From Corynebacterium nuruki S6-4 (GTDB lineage Bacteria > Actinomycetota > Actinomycetes > Mycobacteriales > Mycobacteriaceae), in the NCBI RefSeq assembly GCF_007970465.1, contig NZ_CP042429.1, forward strand, positions 2,170,001 through 2,234,000: 64,000 nt of DNA, given 5' to 3'. Both the position numbers and the translations under genes were made by a program. A model generated the notes under the pieces. It saw only the letters and a list, made by a program, of their open reading frames with translations, did not search any database and was not told the origin of the DNA. Shown here in pieces: positions 1 to 11,178 of the stretch (positions are counted from its first letter, which is position 1; each line of letters opens with the position of its first letter).

Positions 1-2317
<2,317 letters not shown>

Positions 2318-2361
2318 CTACCCGTTGTCCCACCTGCGGCGTAAGGCGACGGGCCGTCCCG

Positions 2362-2934
2362 TCACCCGTAGGTGTCGCGCGGTCCCCGTCCGCTGACGTG
2401 CAGTCGTCCGGACCGCCAGCTCGGCGCCCGCGGCCCGTAGATCCTCAGTTGCGCGACGACGTCCGGCCCGATCTTCTTTGCGATCGTCTGCAGGATCACC
2501 GACTGCATCAGCCGCAGGTTCGTCGCCCACGCCGTCGAGTCGCACTCGATGTGCAGCTGCCGTTCCTTCTCCTTGTACATCACCACGCGGGCGTGCCGGG
2601 CCACATCGTCGCCGACGATCGACGGCCAGTCGTCACGGAGCGTGCCGACCGCGAAGTTACGGCTCCACCCGTTGCGCCGGATCTCCCGTCGCACCAGGTC
2701 ACCGAACGAATCCGGTTCCCGGAAACTGCGGTCCGGACGACCGTCGTACCGGGTCTCCCGGCGGTACACCCGCCCCGCGCGGGCGTCCTGCGTACGGCGG
2801 GACGCCGCGGCGGACTCCCGTGCCGCCGACCCCGCCCCCGGCTGCCCCGGTACGGCCGGGCGCTGTCCGGGCGAAGCGGGGCGTCCGCTGAGCTTGCGGA
2901 GCATCTCCCACCGCTCGTTGACCGGATCGTTCAC
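2362..2934 (-). CDS. dciA: DciA-family helicase-loading protein (DUF721)
   Basis: 190 aa, GTG start whose GTGA overlaps the recF stop. The N-terminal half is basic and disordered-looking, rich in Pro, Arg and Ala. The C-terminal half is a DUF721 domain with DDWPSIVGDDVARHARVV, then a strand with LHIECDSTAWATNLRLM and QLRIYGP. DUF721 proteins (DciA) are the ancestral bacterial loaders that help DnaB onto origin DNA where no DnaC/DnaI exists, and no DnaC/DnaI gene is present here. The position between recF and gyrB is the standard actinobacterial one. The role in loading the DnaB encoded at 48.7 kb is inferred from the family. Confidence 0.88.
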   Translation of the reverse strand: MNDPVNERWEMLRKLSGRPASPGQRPAVPGQPGAGSAARESAAASRRTQDARAGRVYRRETRYDGRPDRSFREPDSFGDLVRREIRRNGWSRNFAVGTLRDDWPSIVGDDVARHARVVMYKEKERQLHIECDSTAWATNLRLMQSVILQTIAKKIGPDVVAQLRIYGPRAPSWRSGRLHVSGRGPRDTYG

Positions 2935-4193
2935 GGTTCACCACCGGCACTCCCCGGATCCTCCGGCGCTTCCGGTGCATCCGGTGCATCCGTCGCGTTC
3001 GCATCGAGCACCGAGACCCGCCGGCCCCCGGTCATCTCCGTCGTCACCGTGTGGACCTCCGACACCTCGCGGAGACCGGTCGGGATATCGTCGGCGACCG
3101 CGGCAGTGATGAGCACCTGCTCCGCCTCCCCCGCCAGCACGACGAGCTGTTTCCGCCGGGCCGCGTCGAGTTCCGCGAAGACGTCGTCGAGGATCACCAC
3201 CGGTTCCGTGCCGTCGGCACGCTGCATCCGGTGGGAGGCGAGCCGCAGGGTGAGGGCGAAGGACCAGGACTCACCGTGGCTGGCGAACCCCTTCGCCGGC
3301 TGGGTCCCCAGCACCAGCAGCAGATCGTCGCGGTGGGGGCCGCTCAGCGTCACCCGTCGTTCAAGGTCCGCCGTCCGCCGGTCCGCCAGGGCGGCGAGCA
3401 GCACCGCCTCGGCGACATCGGGATCCAGCAGGCCCGGTTCCGCGGTCGCTGTCCCGGCCGCCACCCCGGCGTCCTGCAGCTCCCTGTCCACTGTCGAGGT
3501 GTAGCCGATGAGCGCCGGCCGGGACCCCGGCGCCAGCCGGGAGTAGGCCTCGGCGACGTGCGGGGCGAGGTCATGGACCAGCTGCATGCGCGCCGACATG
3601 ATCTGACCGCCCAGGTGGGCGATCCTGGCGTCCCACACATCCAGGGTGACCAGCGCGGACTCGTCCGGACGCCCGCCGGCCGGACCGCCGACGGAGCGCA
3701 GCAGGGCATTGCGCTGCCGCAGTGCCCGGTCATAGTCGGCCCGCACCCCCGCCAGCCGCGGGTAGCGGGCGACCATCACCTGGTCGAGGAACTGCCGGCG
3801 CTGTTCCGGTTCACCCCGGACCAGTGCCAGGTCCTCCGGGGCGAACATCGTGGTCCGGACGATACCGGCGAGACCACGTTGGTTCTTCAGCGCCGTCCGG
3901 TTCACCGCCGCCTTGTTCGCCCCGTGGGCGTTGATCACCAGATGGGCGGTGAGCTCCCTGCCGTGGTTCACCGCCGTCGCGGACACCCGCGCGGAGCTGC
4001 ATCCCTCCCGGACGAGAGGGGCGTCCCCGCTGACACGGTGGGAGCCGAGATGTGCGAGGTAGCCGACCGCCTCGACGATGTTCGTCTTCCCGTTGCCGTT
4101 CGACCCGGCGAAGACCGTCACCCCGGGGGTCAGGTCGAGATCCAGTGACTGCCACGAGCGGAAGTCACCGAGGTGGAGCGAACGAATGTACAT
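2931..4193 (-). CDS. recF: DNA replication and repair protein RecF
   Basis: 420 aa SMC-like ATPase that promotes RecA loading at gapped DNA with RecO and RecR. The start is the ATG at 4191-4193 (MYIRSLHLGDFRSW), the usual RecF N-terminus; the reading frame is open further upstream but has no RecF-like sequence there. Walker A is GSNGNGKT near residue 31. The ABC signature is LSGPHRDDLL and Walker B is VVILDDVFAELD near the C-terminus. The stop of dnaN lies 5 bases upstream and the stop of recF overlaps the dciA start, which indicates one transcript dnaN-recF-dciA-gyrB. Confidence 0.96.
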   Translation of the reverse strand: MYIRSLHLGDFRSWQSLDLDLTPGVTVFAGSNGNGKTNIVEAVGYLAHLGSHRVSGDAPLVREGCSSARVSATAVNHGRELTAHLVINAHGANKAAVNRTALKNQRGLAGIVRTTMFAPEDLALVRGEPEQRRQFLDQVMVARYPRLAGVRADYDRALRQRNALLRSVGGPAGGRPDESALVTLDVWDARIAHLGGQIMSARMQLVHDLAPHVAEAYSRLAPGSRPALIGYTSTVDRELQDAGVAAGTATAEPGLLDPDVAEAVLLAALADRRTADLERRVTLSGPHRDDLLLVLGTQPAKGFASHGESWSFALTLRLASHRMQRADGTEPVVILDDVFAELDAARRKQLVVLAGEAEQVLITAAVADDIPTGLREVSEVHTVTTEMTGGRRVSVLDANATDAPDAPEAPEDPGSAGGEP

Positions 4194-4197
4194 CCGG

Positions 4198-5388
4198 TCA
4201 GCCCGGCAGGCGGACCGGCATGAGCAGGTAGATGAACGGGGTCTCCGGGGTGGGGAACGTCCCGTCCGGGCCGGCCTCCGGCAGATCGTCGGACTCGGGG
4301 AACATGATCGCCGGTCGGGACGGCTGGGTGAAGCCGAAGACCACCCGGTCGGTGTGGATGGCCCCGAGCCCGTCCTTGAGGTAGCCCGGGTTGAACGCGA
4401 TGACCAGCGGTTCACCGGCGAAGGCGCAGGGCAGCTGCTCCTCGGCGACACCGATGTCGCTGCCGCCGGCGGAGAGCGTCAGCATGCCCTCGTCGAAGGA
4501 CATCCGGATCTGCGAATTGCCCTCGGTCACCAGGGCGACACGACGGATCGCGTCGAGCAGCGGGGCGATCTCCACGGTCGCCAGCGCATTGTTCGACTTC
4601 GGCAGCAGCGGGCGGAACTTCGGGAAATCCGCGTCGATCAGCCGGGTCGTCGAACGACGGTCATTGGTCGCGATACCGAGGAGGTGGCGTCCGGCGGAAT
4701 CCTCCGTGTTGAGGGCGATCTCCACCGGGTCACCGGATTCCAGCGTCTTCGTGGTGTCCGCCAGGGTCTTCGCGGGGATGAGCAGCTCCGCGGTGAGATC
4801 CGCACGCGCGGGGGCCCAGTCGACCGTGCGCACCGCGAGACGGAAGCGGTCGGTGGCTGCGAGTACCAGGTGCTCCCCGTCGATCTCCACCCGGATGCCG
4901 GTCAGCATCGGCAGCGTGTCGTCCCGGCCGGCGGCGACCGCGACCTGCCCGACAACCTCCGCGAACAGGTCCGGATCGAGGGTGCCGGCGACCGGCGGGA
5001 AGTCCGGCAGCACCGGATAGTCGTCGATGGTCATCGCGGGCAACTCGAAGTGCGAGTTGCCGCAGTTGACGAGGACCTTCGTGCCGTCGTAGTCGAGCCG
5101 GACCGGCTTGTCCGGCAGGGCACTGATGATGTTCGCGGCCAGTCGGCCGGCGACGAGCACCCGACCCGGCTCGGCGACATCGGCGGAGACCCGGACCTTG
5201 GTGGACACCTCCCGGTCGAATCCGGAGAGCTGGAGCCCTTCATCGGTGGCTTCGATGAGGACGCCACGCAGAATCGGCTGTGAGGCCCTGCTCGGGAGGC
5301 TGCGCGCCACCCACGAGAGTGCCGAGGAGAAGTCGTCCTTGGCCACCGTGAAGCTGACGGACTGCTGGCCTGCCTGGTCCTCTGCCAC
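4198..5388 (-). CDS. dnaN: DNA polymerase III beta subunit (sliding clamp)
   Basis: 396 aa ring-forming clamp that tethers the replicative polymerase. The N-terminal domain has VAKDDFSSALSWVARSLP and QPILRGVLIEA, and the C-terminus ends FIYLLMPVRLPG, the conserved clamp ending. Start choice: the GTG at 5386-5388 has a good ribosome site (GGAAGGG about 6 nt upstream) and gives the normal family length. An in-frame ATG at 5416-5418 would add 10 residues without a clear ribosome site. First gene after the origin interval and head of dnaN-recF-dciA-gyrB. Confidence 0.95.
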   Translation of the reverse strand: MAEDQAGQQSVSFTVAKDDFSSALSWVARSLPSRASQPILRGVLIEATDEGLQLSGFDREVSTKVRVSADVAEPGRVLVAGRLAANIISALPDKPVRLDYDGTKVLVNCGNSHFELPAMTIDDYPVLPDFPPVAGTLDPDLFAEVVGQVAVAAGRDDTLPMLTGIRVEIDGEHLVLAATDRFRLAVRTVDWAPARADLTAELLIPAKTLADTTKTLESGDPVEIALNTEDSAGRHLLGIATNDRRSTTRLIDADFPKFRPLLPKSNNALATVEIAPLLDAIRRVALVTEGNSQIRMSFDEGMLTLSAGGSDIGVAEEQLPCAFAGEPLVIAFNPGYLKDGLGAIHTDRVVFGFTQPSRPAIMFPESDDLPEAGPDGTFPTPETPFIYLLMPVRLPG

Positions 5389-5854
5389 CTGGTTCCCTTC
5401 CGTGGTCGGGGTCGCCATGTCTGAGCGGACAGTCCCCGGACCGTGTTGCGTTTTCTGCATAAGTGCCGGTGGAGGCTTCGATCCGGTCAGGAAGGGCAGA
5501 TCAGCCATTCGAACATCGTTCGAACATGCATGTTCGGTCCGACCCTTTCCCCGGTCCGGGGGACGCCACCGACGTCTGACACGTAACCCTAGCCGAATGA
5601 CAGGGGTCACGTGAACCGGACCCGAACTTGTCATTCGGGTCGGGACTGCCGGTCAGTCTGTCTCTCGATGCCGGTCGGCCACGTCGTGGCGACCCGGAGC
5701 TCTTCGCATCGTCCGTCCACATCCCATCTTTCTTCTCTACCTGGAACGAGAGAAATTTGTAGTAGGGGCAGTAGGGGGTGTGGACACTGTGGACTACCTG
5801 GTTCCGGCCCTGTTCGGAGCGGGTTCGTGGGTGTGTGTGGAGCGTTCACCGATC

Positions 5855-6175
5855 TGTGGACAACTGTGTCAGATTGTGGACAACTTCCGGTCGTGGGAAG
5901 TTGTCCACAGGCCTGTCCGCCGTCGCTGCACAGTTTCCGGCGAGTTGTCCACTTTTTGTACAGGCCTCTGACCTGCGGAATTACAAGAATTCGGTGTGAG
6001 TGCCGGCGAGCGGCGTCCTGCGGAAACACACTCTTGTCATTCATCCACAGCTCCTCGGAGTTATCCACCGGTCGATGCGGTCCGGGGTGTTCGACCCTCC
6101 GACGTGTGACAAAGTCCACGGTCTGACAAGGATGTAATTACAGCGCTGTGGATAACCCTGTGGAGATGTGGATAC
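5855..6175. promoter_or_regulatory. DnaA-box cluster, oriC left part
   Basis: Exact TTGTCCACA or its complement occurs at 5855-5863, 5875-5883 and 5901-5909, and the exact complement of TTATCCACA at 6147-6155. Single-mismatch boxes are at 5945-5953 (TTGTCCACT), 6041-6049 (TCATCCACA), 6061-6069 (TTATCCACC) and 6167-6175 (TGTGGATAC). Orientation is mixed. These are DnaA-binding sites by consensus. Confidence 0.85.
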
Positions 6176-6351
6176 CGGCGTGTCGCGTTCTCCTGACGCC
6201 CGGACGATGGAGTAGGCGCTCCCCGCGGCGTCAGCGGAGTCTCAGCGGGGCCGTTGAGGGCGCGTCCCGCGGGTCGCAGTGGATCGGGGCTCCCCTCCCT
6301 CAGGGGTGACGTGGGGACCGGTCGGTCGCGTTGTCCGTTTCAGGACCGGGC

Positions 6352-6441
6352 GCCTTCAGTACGTGTCACGTGCCTTCAGTCCGGGTCGTATCCCCTGGGT
6401 CTTCCGGCCCGGACTGAAGGCACGTGACACGTACTGAAGGC
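6352..6441. repeat. 34-bp perfect inverted repeat (ACTGAAGGCA palindromic element, copy 1)
   Basis: Left arm 6352-6385 and right arm 6408-6441 are exact reverse complements over 34 bp with a 22-nt loop. Each arm holds two copies of GCCTTCAGT (or ACTGAAGGC) separated by a CACGTGACACGT-type segment. The same core recurs at 38662-38754 (paired arms) and 48307-48344 (one arm). It lies inside oriC between the DnaA boxes and the AT-rich DNA. Function unknown. Confidence 0.85.
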
Positions 6442-6618
6442 AGCTGACCGCAGACAGGTCGGGGTTGGGCAGTAGTCGTCGACTGCCCGGTGGGCCACCC
6501 TTCCTCCTTCCTTCCCCTTCTCTTTTCCTGGTCGCCTCGTGCGTACCGGTTCCCTGCTGTCCGGGTCGTCGCCGGGGTCGTCCGGAAGTTGGGGGCCGGC
6601 GCGTCCCGGGGATCGGTC

Positions 6619-6770
6619 GGGCAGAAATTTTCCGTCTCCGAATATAAAGAATTACATTAATGCAATTCCGTAATTCCACATTCTATTTATTCCAGTGTTT
6701 TATGTTCGGCATTAAATATTGCGCCTTTCGTTATATTTCCCTCGGTGCCGCAGAGAATTCTCTGACAGTA
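6619..6770. other. AT-rich segment, candidate DNA-unwinding element
   Basis: Conspicuously A+T-rich run with blocks such as AATATAAAGAATTACATTAA and GGCATTAAATATTG. The surrounding genes are very GC-rich. It sits next to the DnaA-box cluster in the dnaA-dnaN gap, the expected place for origin melting. The assignment is from composition and position only. Confidence 0.6.
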
Positions 6771-7709
6771 TTGCCCGGCAGTGTGACGGGGACTTATTTT
6801 CCGCCTGTATCGCGCCTCGATGTGTTCACTCAGGTGCGCCCGGACGGCGTGTCCGTACCCGCTTCCACCGTGTAAATTCTGCGATGTACTTTGTGTGAAA
6901 AATATGACATAACTTCCGTAAGTGATGACGGGTTTTCTGGAGAAATTAGCGGCGACAATCAGCGGGTCCCGGAATACTCCGACGGAGCTCACTGTGGCGG
7001 TCGCCGAATATTTGGTCTGCGGGCGGCGGCGGCCGCTGACGACATCGTCTGGCCGCGTTGTATATGTTCTGACCTGCTCCGATATGAACCTGATGGCCCG
7101 GTGTACGGGATATCGGGGCCGGTGCTGTCCGCTGGTCGGTGGAAAATTGGTGTTATTTCTCGACCGACGAATAACAGTTCACGGTACCGGAATTATCTCG
7201 CCGGCGGGACTGTCGATTCCCCGTACGCGATCCCCGCGTTGCGGCTCCCGGCTCCGCGGACTCTCCGGAGGGGGCGGTGACGGCCCGGCGGGCCGCCTTG
7301 GGTGGATCCCGCCGGCACCGGACCGAACGGGAAAGGGTCCGGCGCAGACGGGGTCACGCGCTCGTCGGCGGTGCCGCTGTCGGGCTCTGACAGGCGCAGA
7401 CCAGCGTGCGGCCGCGGTCCAGCGGAGCCGGAGACCGCGTCCGCACGCCCGGTGGCCGATCCCCGGCGGTCCCGCACGGGGGAGACGGCACGTACGTTCC
7501 GGCGCCCCGCGGCCGGCCGCAGCGGACAACGGTACCTTCTCCATGACCCACGCCATGGAATCCGGTCAGAGTGGTCATGACCGGTGAATTGAGAATATTT
7601 CCCGGCATTTCTCCGGACCGGTTTGTCGACACCGGGAATTTCCGGAGCAGGAGGGGTAATTACGGGGAATTCTCCGGCCGTCCACGACGGCGTCCGGAAT
7701 AACCGGAAA

Positions 7710-9476
7710 TCAGCCCTGCCGGGCCGTGGTCTTGATCTGCTGCGTGAGATCCTGGATCTGCTGGAATGCCTTGTGGTCGGTCTGGATGGCGCCCCGGATC
7801 TTCCGTTCGGCGTGCAGGACCGTCGAATGGTCCCGGCCGCCGAACGCCTCCCCGATCTTCGGCAGGGAGAGATCCGTCAGTTCACGGCACAGGTACATGG
7901 CGTACTGGCGGGCGCTGGCGATCTTGCGGACCTTCCCCTTGCCGACCAGCTCATCGACGGTCACGCCGCAGTACTCGGTGACCACATCGATGATGATCTG
8001 CGGGGTGATCTCGACGTCCTGGGGGACGATCTCGCTGATCACGGCCTCCGCAGACTGCACGGTGATCGGTTCGTGCGTCATCGAGCAGTAGGCGATGACA
8101 CGGGTCAGTGCCCCCTCCAGCTCCCGGACGGAGGTCTGCTCCTGACTGGCCAGGTACTCGAGGACATCGTGGGGCACGGTGGTCCCGTTGATGTCGGCCT
8201 TCTTCGCCAGGATCGCCATCCGGGTCTCGAGATCAGGGGTCTGGATGTCGGTCGTCAGGCCACCCTCGAAGCGGGTACGCAGCCGCTCCTCCAGGGTGGT
8301 CAGTTGCCGGGGCGGACGGTCCGAGGACAGGACGACCTGGTGGTTCGCCTGGTAGAGGGCATTGAAGGTGTGGAAGAACTCCTCCTGGGTGGACTGCTTC
8401 CCCTGGAGGAACTGGACATCGTCGACGATGAGCATGTCGAGGTTGCGGTACTTGCGCTTGAAGGCGTCCATCGCCTGGTTACCGGCCTGCAGCGCGTTGA
8501 TGAACTGGTTGGTCAGCTGCTCACTGGAGAGGTAGCGGACCTTGATGCCGGGGTTGAGCTCGCGGGCGTAGTGGCCGATCGCGTGCAGCAGGTGGGTCTT
8601 GCCGAGCCCCGGGGGGCCGTAGATGAACAGCGGATTGTAGGACCGGCCCGGCTTCTCGGCGACGGCGCGGCAGGCGGCGTAGGCGAAGTGGTTGGACGAA
8701 CCGATGACGAAGGTGTCGAAGGTGTACTTCGGGTTGAGCGGGATATCCTCGTCGTCCTGGCGGGACGCACTGTCGGCCGACGGGCGGGTCGGTGCGGGGC
8801 GGGATGCCGGCTGCGGGGCCGGCTCCGGTGCCGCCGGCACTGCCGGTTCGGTGGGGGCGACCGGGGTTCCGGCCGTGTCCGCTGCCGGGACGCCGGGGAA
8901 GTCCTCCGGCTCGGGGAACGAACTGTCGGGCAGGGGTTCCCAGAACGGGTCGGGCGCTGCAACCGCCGCCGTCGGAGCAGACGTGGCAGGTGCTGCTGCC
9001 GCTGCCGTGGGCGTGGCGGGGCGTCCGGTACCGGGTACCGGGGTGCCGGTGGTCCCGGCCGGTTCGTGCAGCGTGTTCCGTGCCGGGTCGCGCGCCGGTT
9101 CGCGTGACGGTTCCCGGTCAGCGACAGGGTCGACGGCCGGTTCCGGCGTCGGCTCGGGAACCGGTTCGGACGCGTGCTCGGAGGTGGACGCCGAGGATTC
9201 CTGGACACTGAGGGACAGTGACACGGAGATGCCGAGTTCCTGGGAGAGGACCTCGGTGATGAGCTCACTGAGCTTCTTCTCGATCTCGGACCGTGCCCAG
9301 TTCGACGGGGCCGTGATCACCGCGATGCCGCTGACCAGTGTGATCGGGGTGAGCTGCTTGAGGAGTCCCTTGAGCCTGCCGTCGATCTGCGGGAATTCCG
9401 CGGAGTCCTCGTCAGCGGTGACCCACCTGCTGACGAGTGAGGTCCATGTCTCCGGGAAATCGGCGGCGGTGGTCAT
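7710..9476 (-). CDS. dnaA: chromosomal replication initiator DnaA
   Basis: 588 aa AAA+ initiator that binds DnaA boxes and melts oriC. Domain I is at the N-terminus (ETWTSLVSRWVTADEDSAEF). A very long Pro/Ala/Glu-rich domain II linker runs to about residue 240. The AAA+ domain begins near LNPKYTFDTFVIGSSN, with Walker A YGPPGLGKTHLLHA near 289 and Walker B LIVDDVQFLQGK. Domain IV carries the DnaA-box-binding signature GGRDHSTVLHAERK. Start is the ATG at 9474-9476 with an AAAGGA about 12 nt upstream; an in-frame ATG at 9548 would extend over direct repeats in the leader. Divergent from rpmH. Confidence 0.97.
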   Translation of the reverse strand: MTTAADFPETWTSLVSRWVTADEDSAEFPQIDGRLKGLLKQLTPITLVSGIAVITAPSNWARSEIEKKLSELITEVLSQELGISVSLSLSVQESSASTSEHASEPVPEPTPEPAVDPVADREPSREPARDPARNTLHEPAGTTGTPVPGTGRPATPTAAAAAPATSAPTAAVAAPDPFWEPLPDSSFPEPEDFPGVPAADTAGTPVAPTEPAVPAAPEPAPQPASRPAPTRPSADSASRQDDEDIPLNPKYTFDTFVIGSSNHFAYAACRAVAEKPGRSYNPLFIYGPPGLGKTHLLHAIGHYARELNPGIKVRYLSSEQLTNQFINALQAGNQAMDAFKRKYRNLDMLIVDDVQFLQGKQSTQEEFFHTFNALYQANHQVVLSSDRPPRQLTTLEERLRTRFEGGLTTDIQTPDLETRMAILAKKADINGTTVPHDVLEYLASQEQTSVRELEGALTRVIAYCSMTHEPITVQSAEAVISEIVPQDVEITPQIIIDVVTEYCGVTVDELVGKGKVRKIASARQYAMYLCRELTDLSLPKIGEAFGGRDHSTVLHAERKIRGAIQTDHKAFQQIQDLTQQIKTTARQG

Positions 9477-9530
9477 GTCGGGTGAGCGTCCTTTCGACGG
9501 CGTCAACGGGGTCGGCGGTGCAGGGCCAGC

Positions 9531-9576
9531 AGGGTCGTGCAGGGTCATGCGGGGGTCATGCGGGGGTCATGCAGGT
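9531..9576. repeat. short tandem repeat in the dnaA leader
   Basis: Four consecutive near-copies of GGGTCATGCGG (GGGTCGTGC, GGGTCATGC, GGGTCATGC, GGGTCATGC) lie immediately upstream of dnaA on its 5' side. This may be a simple expansion. No function is known. Confidence 0.5.
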
Positions 9577-9648
9577 GCGGAGAGTCAGCCTAGTCCGTGA
9601 CTGCGCTGTGTCAGACGGAAGCCGGAACGCGGGGGAAAATAACAGAAA

Positions 9649-9979
9649 TGTCATTCCACCTGCGTCATCAACCGTTCATCCTCCGGAAATCTACCGGTCT
9701 GTACACATCCTGGAACGGCCTCTGGTCTGCATATCCACAACGTTGTACACACCTGTGGACAACTCGTCCGCAACGGTTGTGCACAGTGTACTGCACCGTT
9801 GTGGACAACTCGCGGATGCCTGTGTATAAACCCGTGACCTGCGGTGATGGTGGCTTAATCGGCGCTTGAGGGTTCGGGGGTGCCGAAGTTGTCCACATGC
9901 GCAGGTCAGCCCTGGGGACAACCTGACCACCGTCCGCCGTACCCCTCCGGTCCACCGCAGAATGACAGAATTGTCATTC
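9649..9979. promoter_or_regulatory. DnaA boxes and GAATGACA palindrome upstream of dnaA/rpmH
   Basis: The dnaA-rpmH gap has exact TTGTCCACA-type boxes at 9754-9762, 9800-9808 and 9889-9897, plus near matches at 9731-9739 (ATATCCACA), 9778-9786 (TTGTGCACA) and 9913-9921. A TGTCATTC lies at 9649-9656 and a 20-bp palindrome GAATGACA-gaat-TGTCATTC at 9960-9979. The boxes suggest DnaA autoregulation or a second part of a bipartite origin. No gene is seen between dnaA and rpmH. Confidence 0.75.
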
Positions 9980-10000
9980 GTGACCAGCGCGTGTCGGATT

Positions 10001-10028
10001 TTGTTCTCCCCGTCGGTGCACGTAGACT
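10001..10028 (+). promoter_or_regulatory. sigma-A-type promoter for rpmH
   Basis: TTGTTC at 10001-10006, 16-nt spacer, TAGACT at 10023-10028. The resulting transcript would have a leader of about 240 nt before rpmH. Consensus match only. Confidence 0.5.
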
Positions 10029-10278
10029 GCCACCTGTCTTTGAGTGTCGCCGCATCTCCGTCACCGTCCATCGGCCAGCGGAGGTCGCCGCCACTCCCCC
10101 GCCCGGCCACCGGCCGCGGCGGACGGCCGACCCGGGCTCGCCTGTCGACCCGGCCGACCGGATCATCCGACCGCTATAACGAGCCGCGGTCGTCTCCGGC
10201 AGTCGCCGCCGGCCCTTCGGGGCGGTCGACGATCCGACCGGGGAAGTTCGCGGCCGAGAACTACAAGGAGTGAGTACC

Positions 10279-10422
10279 GTGGCCAAGGGCAAGCGGACTT
10301 TCCAGCCCAACAACCGTCGCCGCGCCCACAAGCACGGCTTCCGTACCCGGATGCGTACCCGTGCCGGTCGCGCCATCGTCTCGGCCCGTCGGGCCAAGGG
10401 CCGCAAGGCCCTGACGGCGTAG
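10279..10422 (+). CDS. rpmH: 50S ribosomal protein L34
   Basis: 47 aa highly basic protein beginning [20 protein letters not shown] and ending KGRKALTA, the standard L34. Start is the GTG at 10279-10281 with AAGGAG at 10265-10270 (8-nt spacing). An upstream in-frame GTG at 10270 overlaps the ribosome site itself and is rejected. First gene of the rpmH-rnpA-yidD-yidC block diverging from dnaA. Confidence 0.96.
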   Translation: MAKGKRTFQPNNRRRAHKHGFRTRMRTRAGRAIVSARRAKGRKALTA

Positions 10423-10467
10423 TCCGTCACCGGCTGCGTCCCCCGGACGAATCGAACAACCACCACA

Positions 10468-10869
10468 GTGCTGTCCCCCGAACACCGCCTCCGCTCCACC
10501 GCCCTCTTCACTGAGACGGTGCGACGGGGTCGGAGGAAAGGGTCCAGGACTGTGGTGGTTTCCGTGTATGAGAGCCCGTCCGGCGGCGCCGACCGGCGCG
10601 CACTGCCGACGGACCGGGATCTCCCGGTCACCGTCGGCGGCCCGCGCGTCGGGCTCGTCGTCTCGAAGGCCGTGGGTAATGCGGTCACCCGGCACGCCGT
10701 CTCGCGGAAACTGCGTCACGTCGCCCGGACCGTCCTCGACGATCCGGAGACCGGGTTCAACCCCGCGCACACGGTGGTGCTCCGGGCGCTGCCGGCGAGT
10801 GCCGGGGCGTCCTCCGGGGAGTTGGAGCGCGATGTGCGGCACGCACTCCGGCGCATCCTCGGTTCCTGA
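10468..10869 (+). CDS. rnpA: ribonuclease P protein component
   Basis: 133 aa RNase P protein cofactor for tRNA 5'-end maturation. It starts at GTG 10468 ([18 protein letters not shown]), a typical RnpA N-terminus. The RNA-binding signature appears as [20 protein letters not shown] followed by LRHV, the family RNR motif region. It lies 45 bases after rpmH, as in nearly all bacteria. The 3' end overlaps the proposed yidD start by 38 bases. Confidence 0.94.
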   Translation: MLSPEHRLRSTALFTETVRRGRRKGSRTVVVSVYESPSGGADRRALPTDRDLPVTVGGPRVGLVVSKAVGNAVTRHAVSRKLRHVARTVLDDPETGFNPAHTVVLRALPASAGASSGELERDVRHALRRILGS

Positions 10870-11119
10870 CCCGGACCGTGCCCGGTGGGTACGGCGCCTG
10901 GTCGTCGGTTACCAGAAGTACGTTTCACCCCTTAAACTGGGTCCGTCGTGCCGCTTCACCCCGTCATGCAGCGCCTATGCACTGACGGCGTTGTCCCGCC
11001 ACGGAGTTGTCAGAGGAACCGTGCTGAGCCTCGTCCGGCTCGCGAAATGCGGCCCCTGGCACCCCGGTGGCTGGGATCCGGTTCCACCGGTGCGCCGTCG
11101 ACCCCGGCGCCGCAGGTAG
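10832..11119 (+). CDS. yidD: membrane protein insertion efficiency factor YidD
   Basis: About 95 aa. It contains the YidD signature: [20 protein letters not shown] with [16 protein letters not shown] and [13 protein letters not shown], with three conserved Cys, then an Arg-rich tail. YidD is a small amphipathic membrane-associated protein that aids YidC insertion. The start is uncertain: the ATG at 10832 overlaps rnpA and adds a short non-conserved leader, but no better start lies before the conserved region. Between rnpA and yidC, the conserved order. Confidence 0.88.
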   Translation: MCGTHSGASSVPDPDRARWVRRLVVGYQKYVSPLKLGPSCRFTPSCSAYALTALSRHGVVRGTVLSLVRLAKCGPWHPGGWDPVPPVRRRPRRRR

Positions 11120-11178
11120 CGTTGACGCCGGACTACCGGTGAGACAGACCCCGACCGAGCAAGGAGAGTCAAAGAGCA

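Larger units (their letters stand above)
5458..7709. other. oriC: chromosomal replication origin interval (oriC), non-coding
   Basis: About 2.25 kb between dnaN and dnaA with no convincing gene. It holds in order: an inverted repeat CCGAATGACA/TGTCATTCGG (5593-5602, 5629-5638); a DnaA-box cluster (5855-6175); a 34-bp perfect palindrome (6352-6441); a small hairpin GGGCAGT/ACTGCCC (6467-6488); a 32-nt pure pyrimidine run (6498-6529); and an AT-rich stretch (about 6619-6770, with further AT-rich patches near 6880-6960, 7140-7200 and 7570-7700) in a chromosome of roughly two-thirds G+C. The dnaA-dnaN gap with DnaA boxes plus AT-rich DNA is the standard actinobacterial oriC arrangement. Confidence 0.9.

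Noticed and set aside
6922..7587. 221-codon plus-strand open frame in the dnaA-dnaN gap
   Set aside because: No recognisable domain, Arg/Pro-rich second half typical of GC-rich shadow frames, no ribosome site, and it lies in the AT-rich origin interval.
7179..7632. Minus-strand frames of 92-125 codons near 7.2-7.6 kb
   Set aside because: Three overlapping frames on both strands in the same GC-rich patch, none with a ribosome site or recognisable motif.
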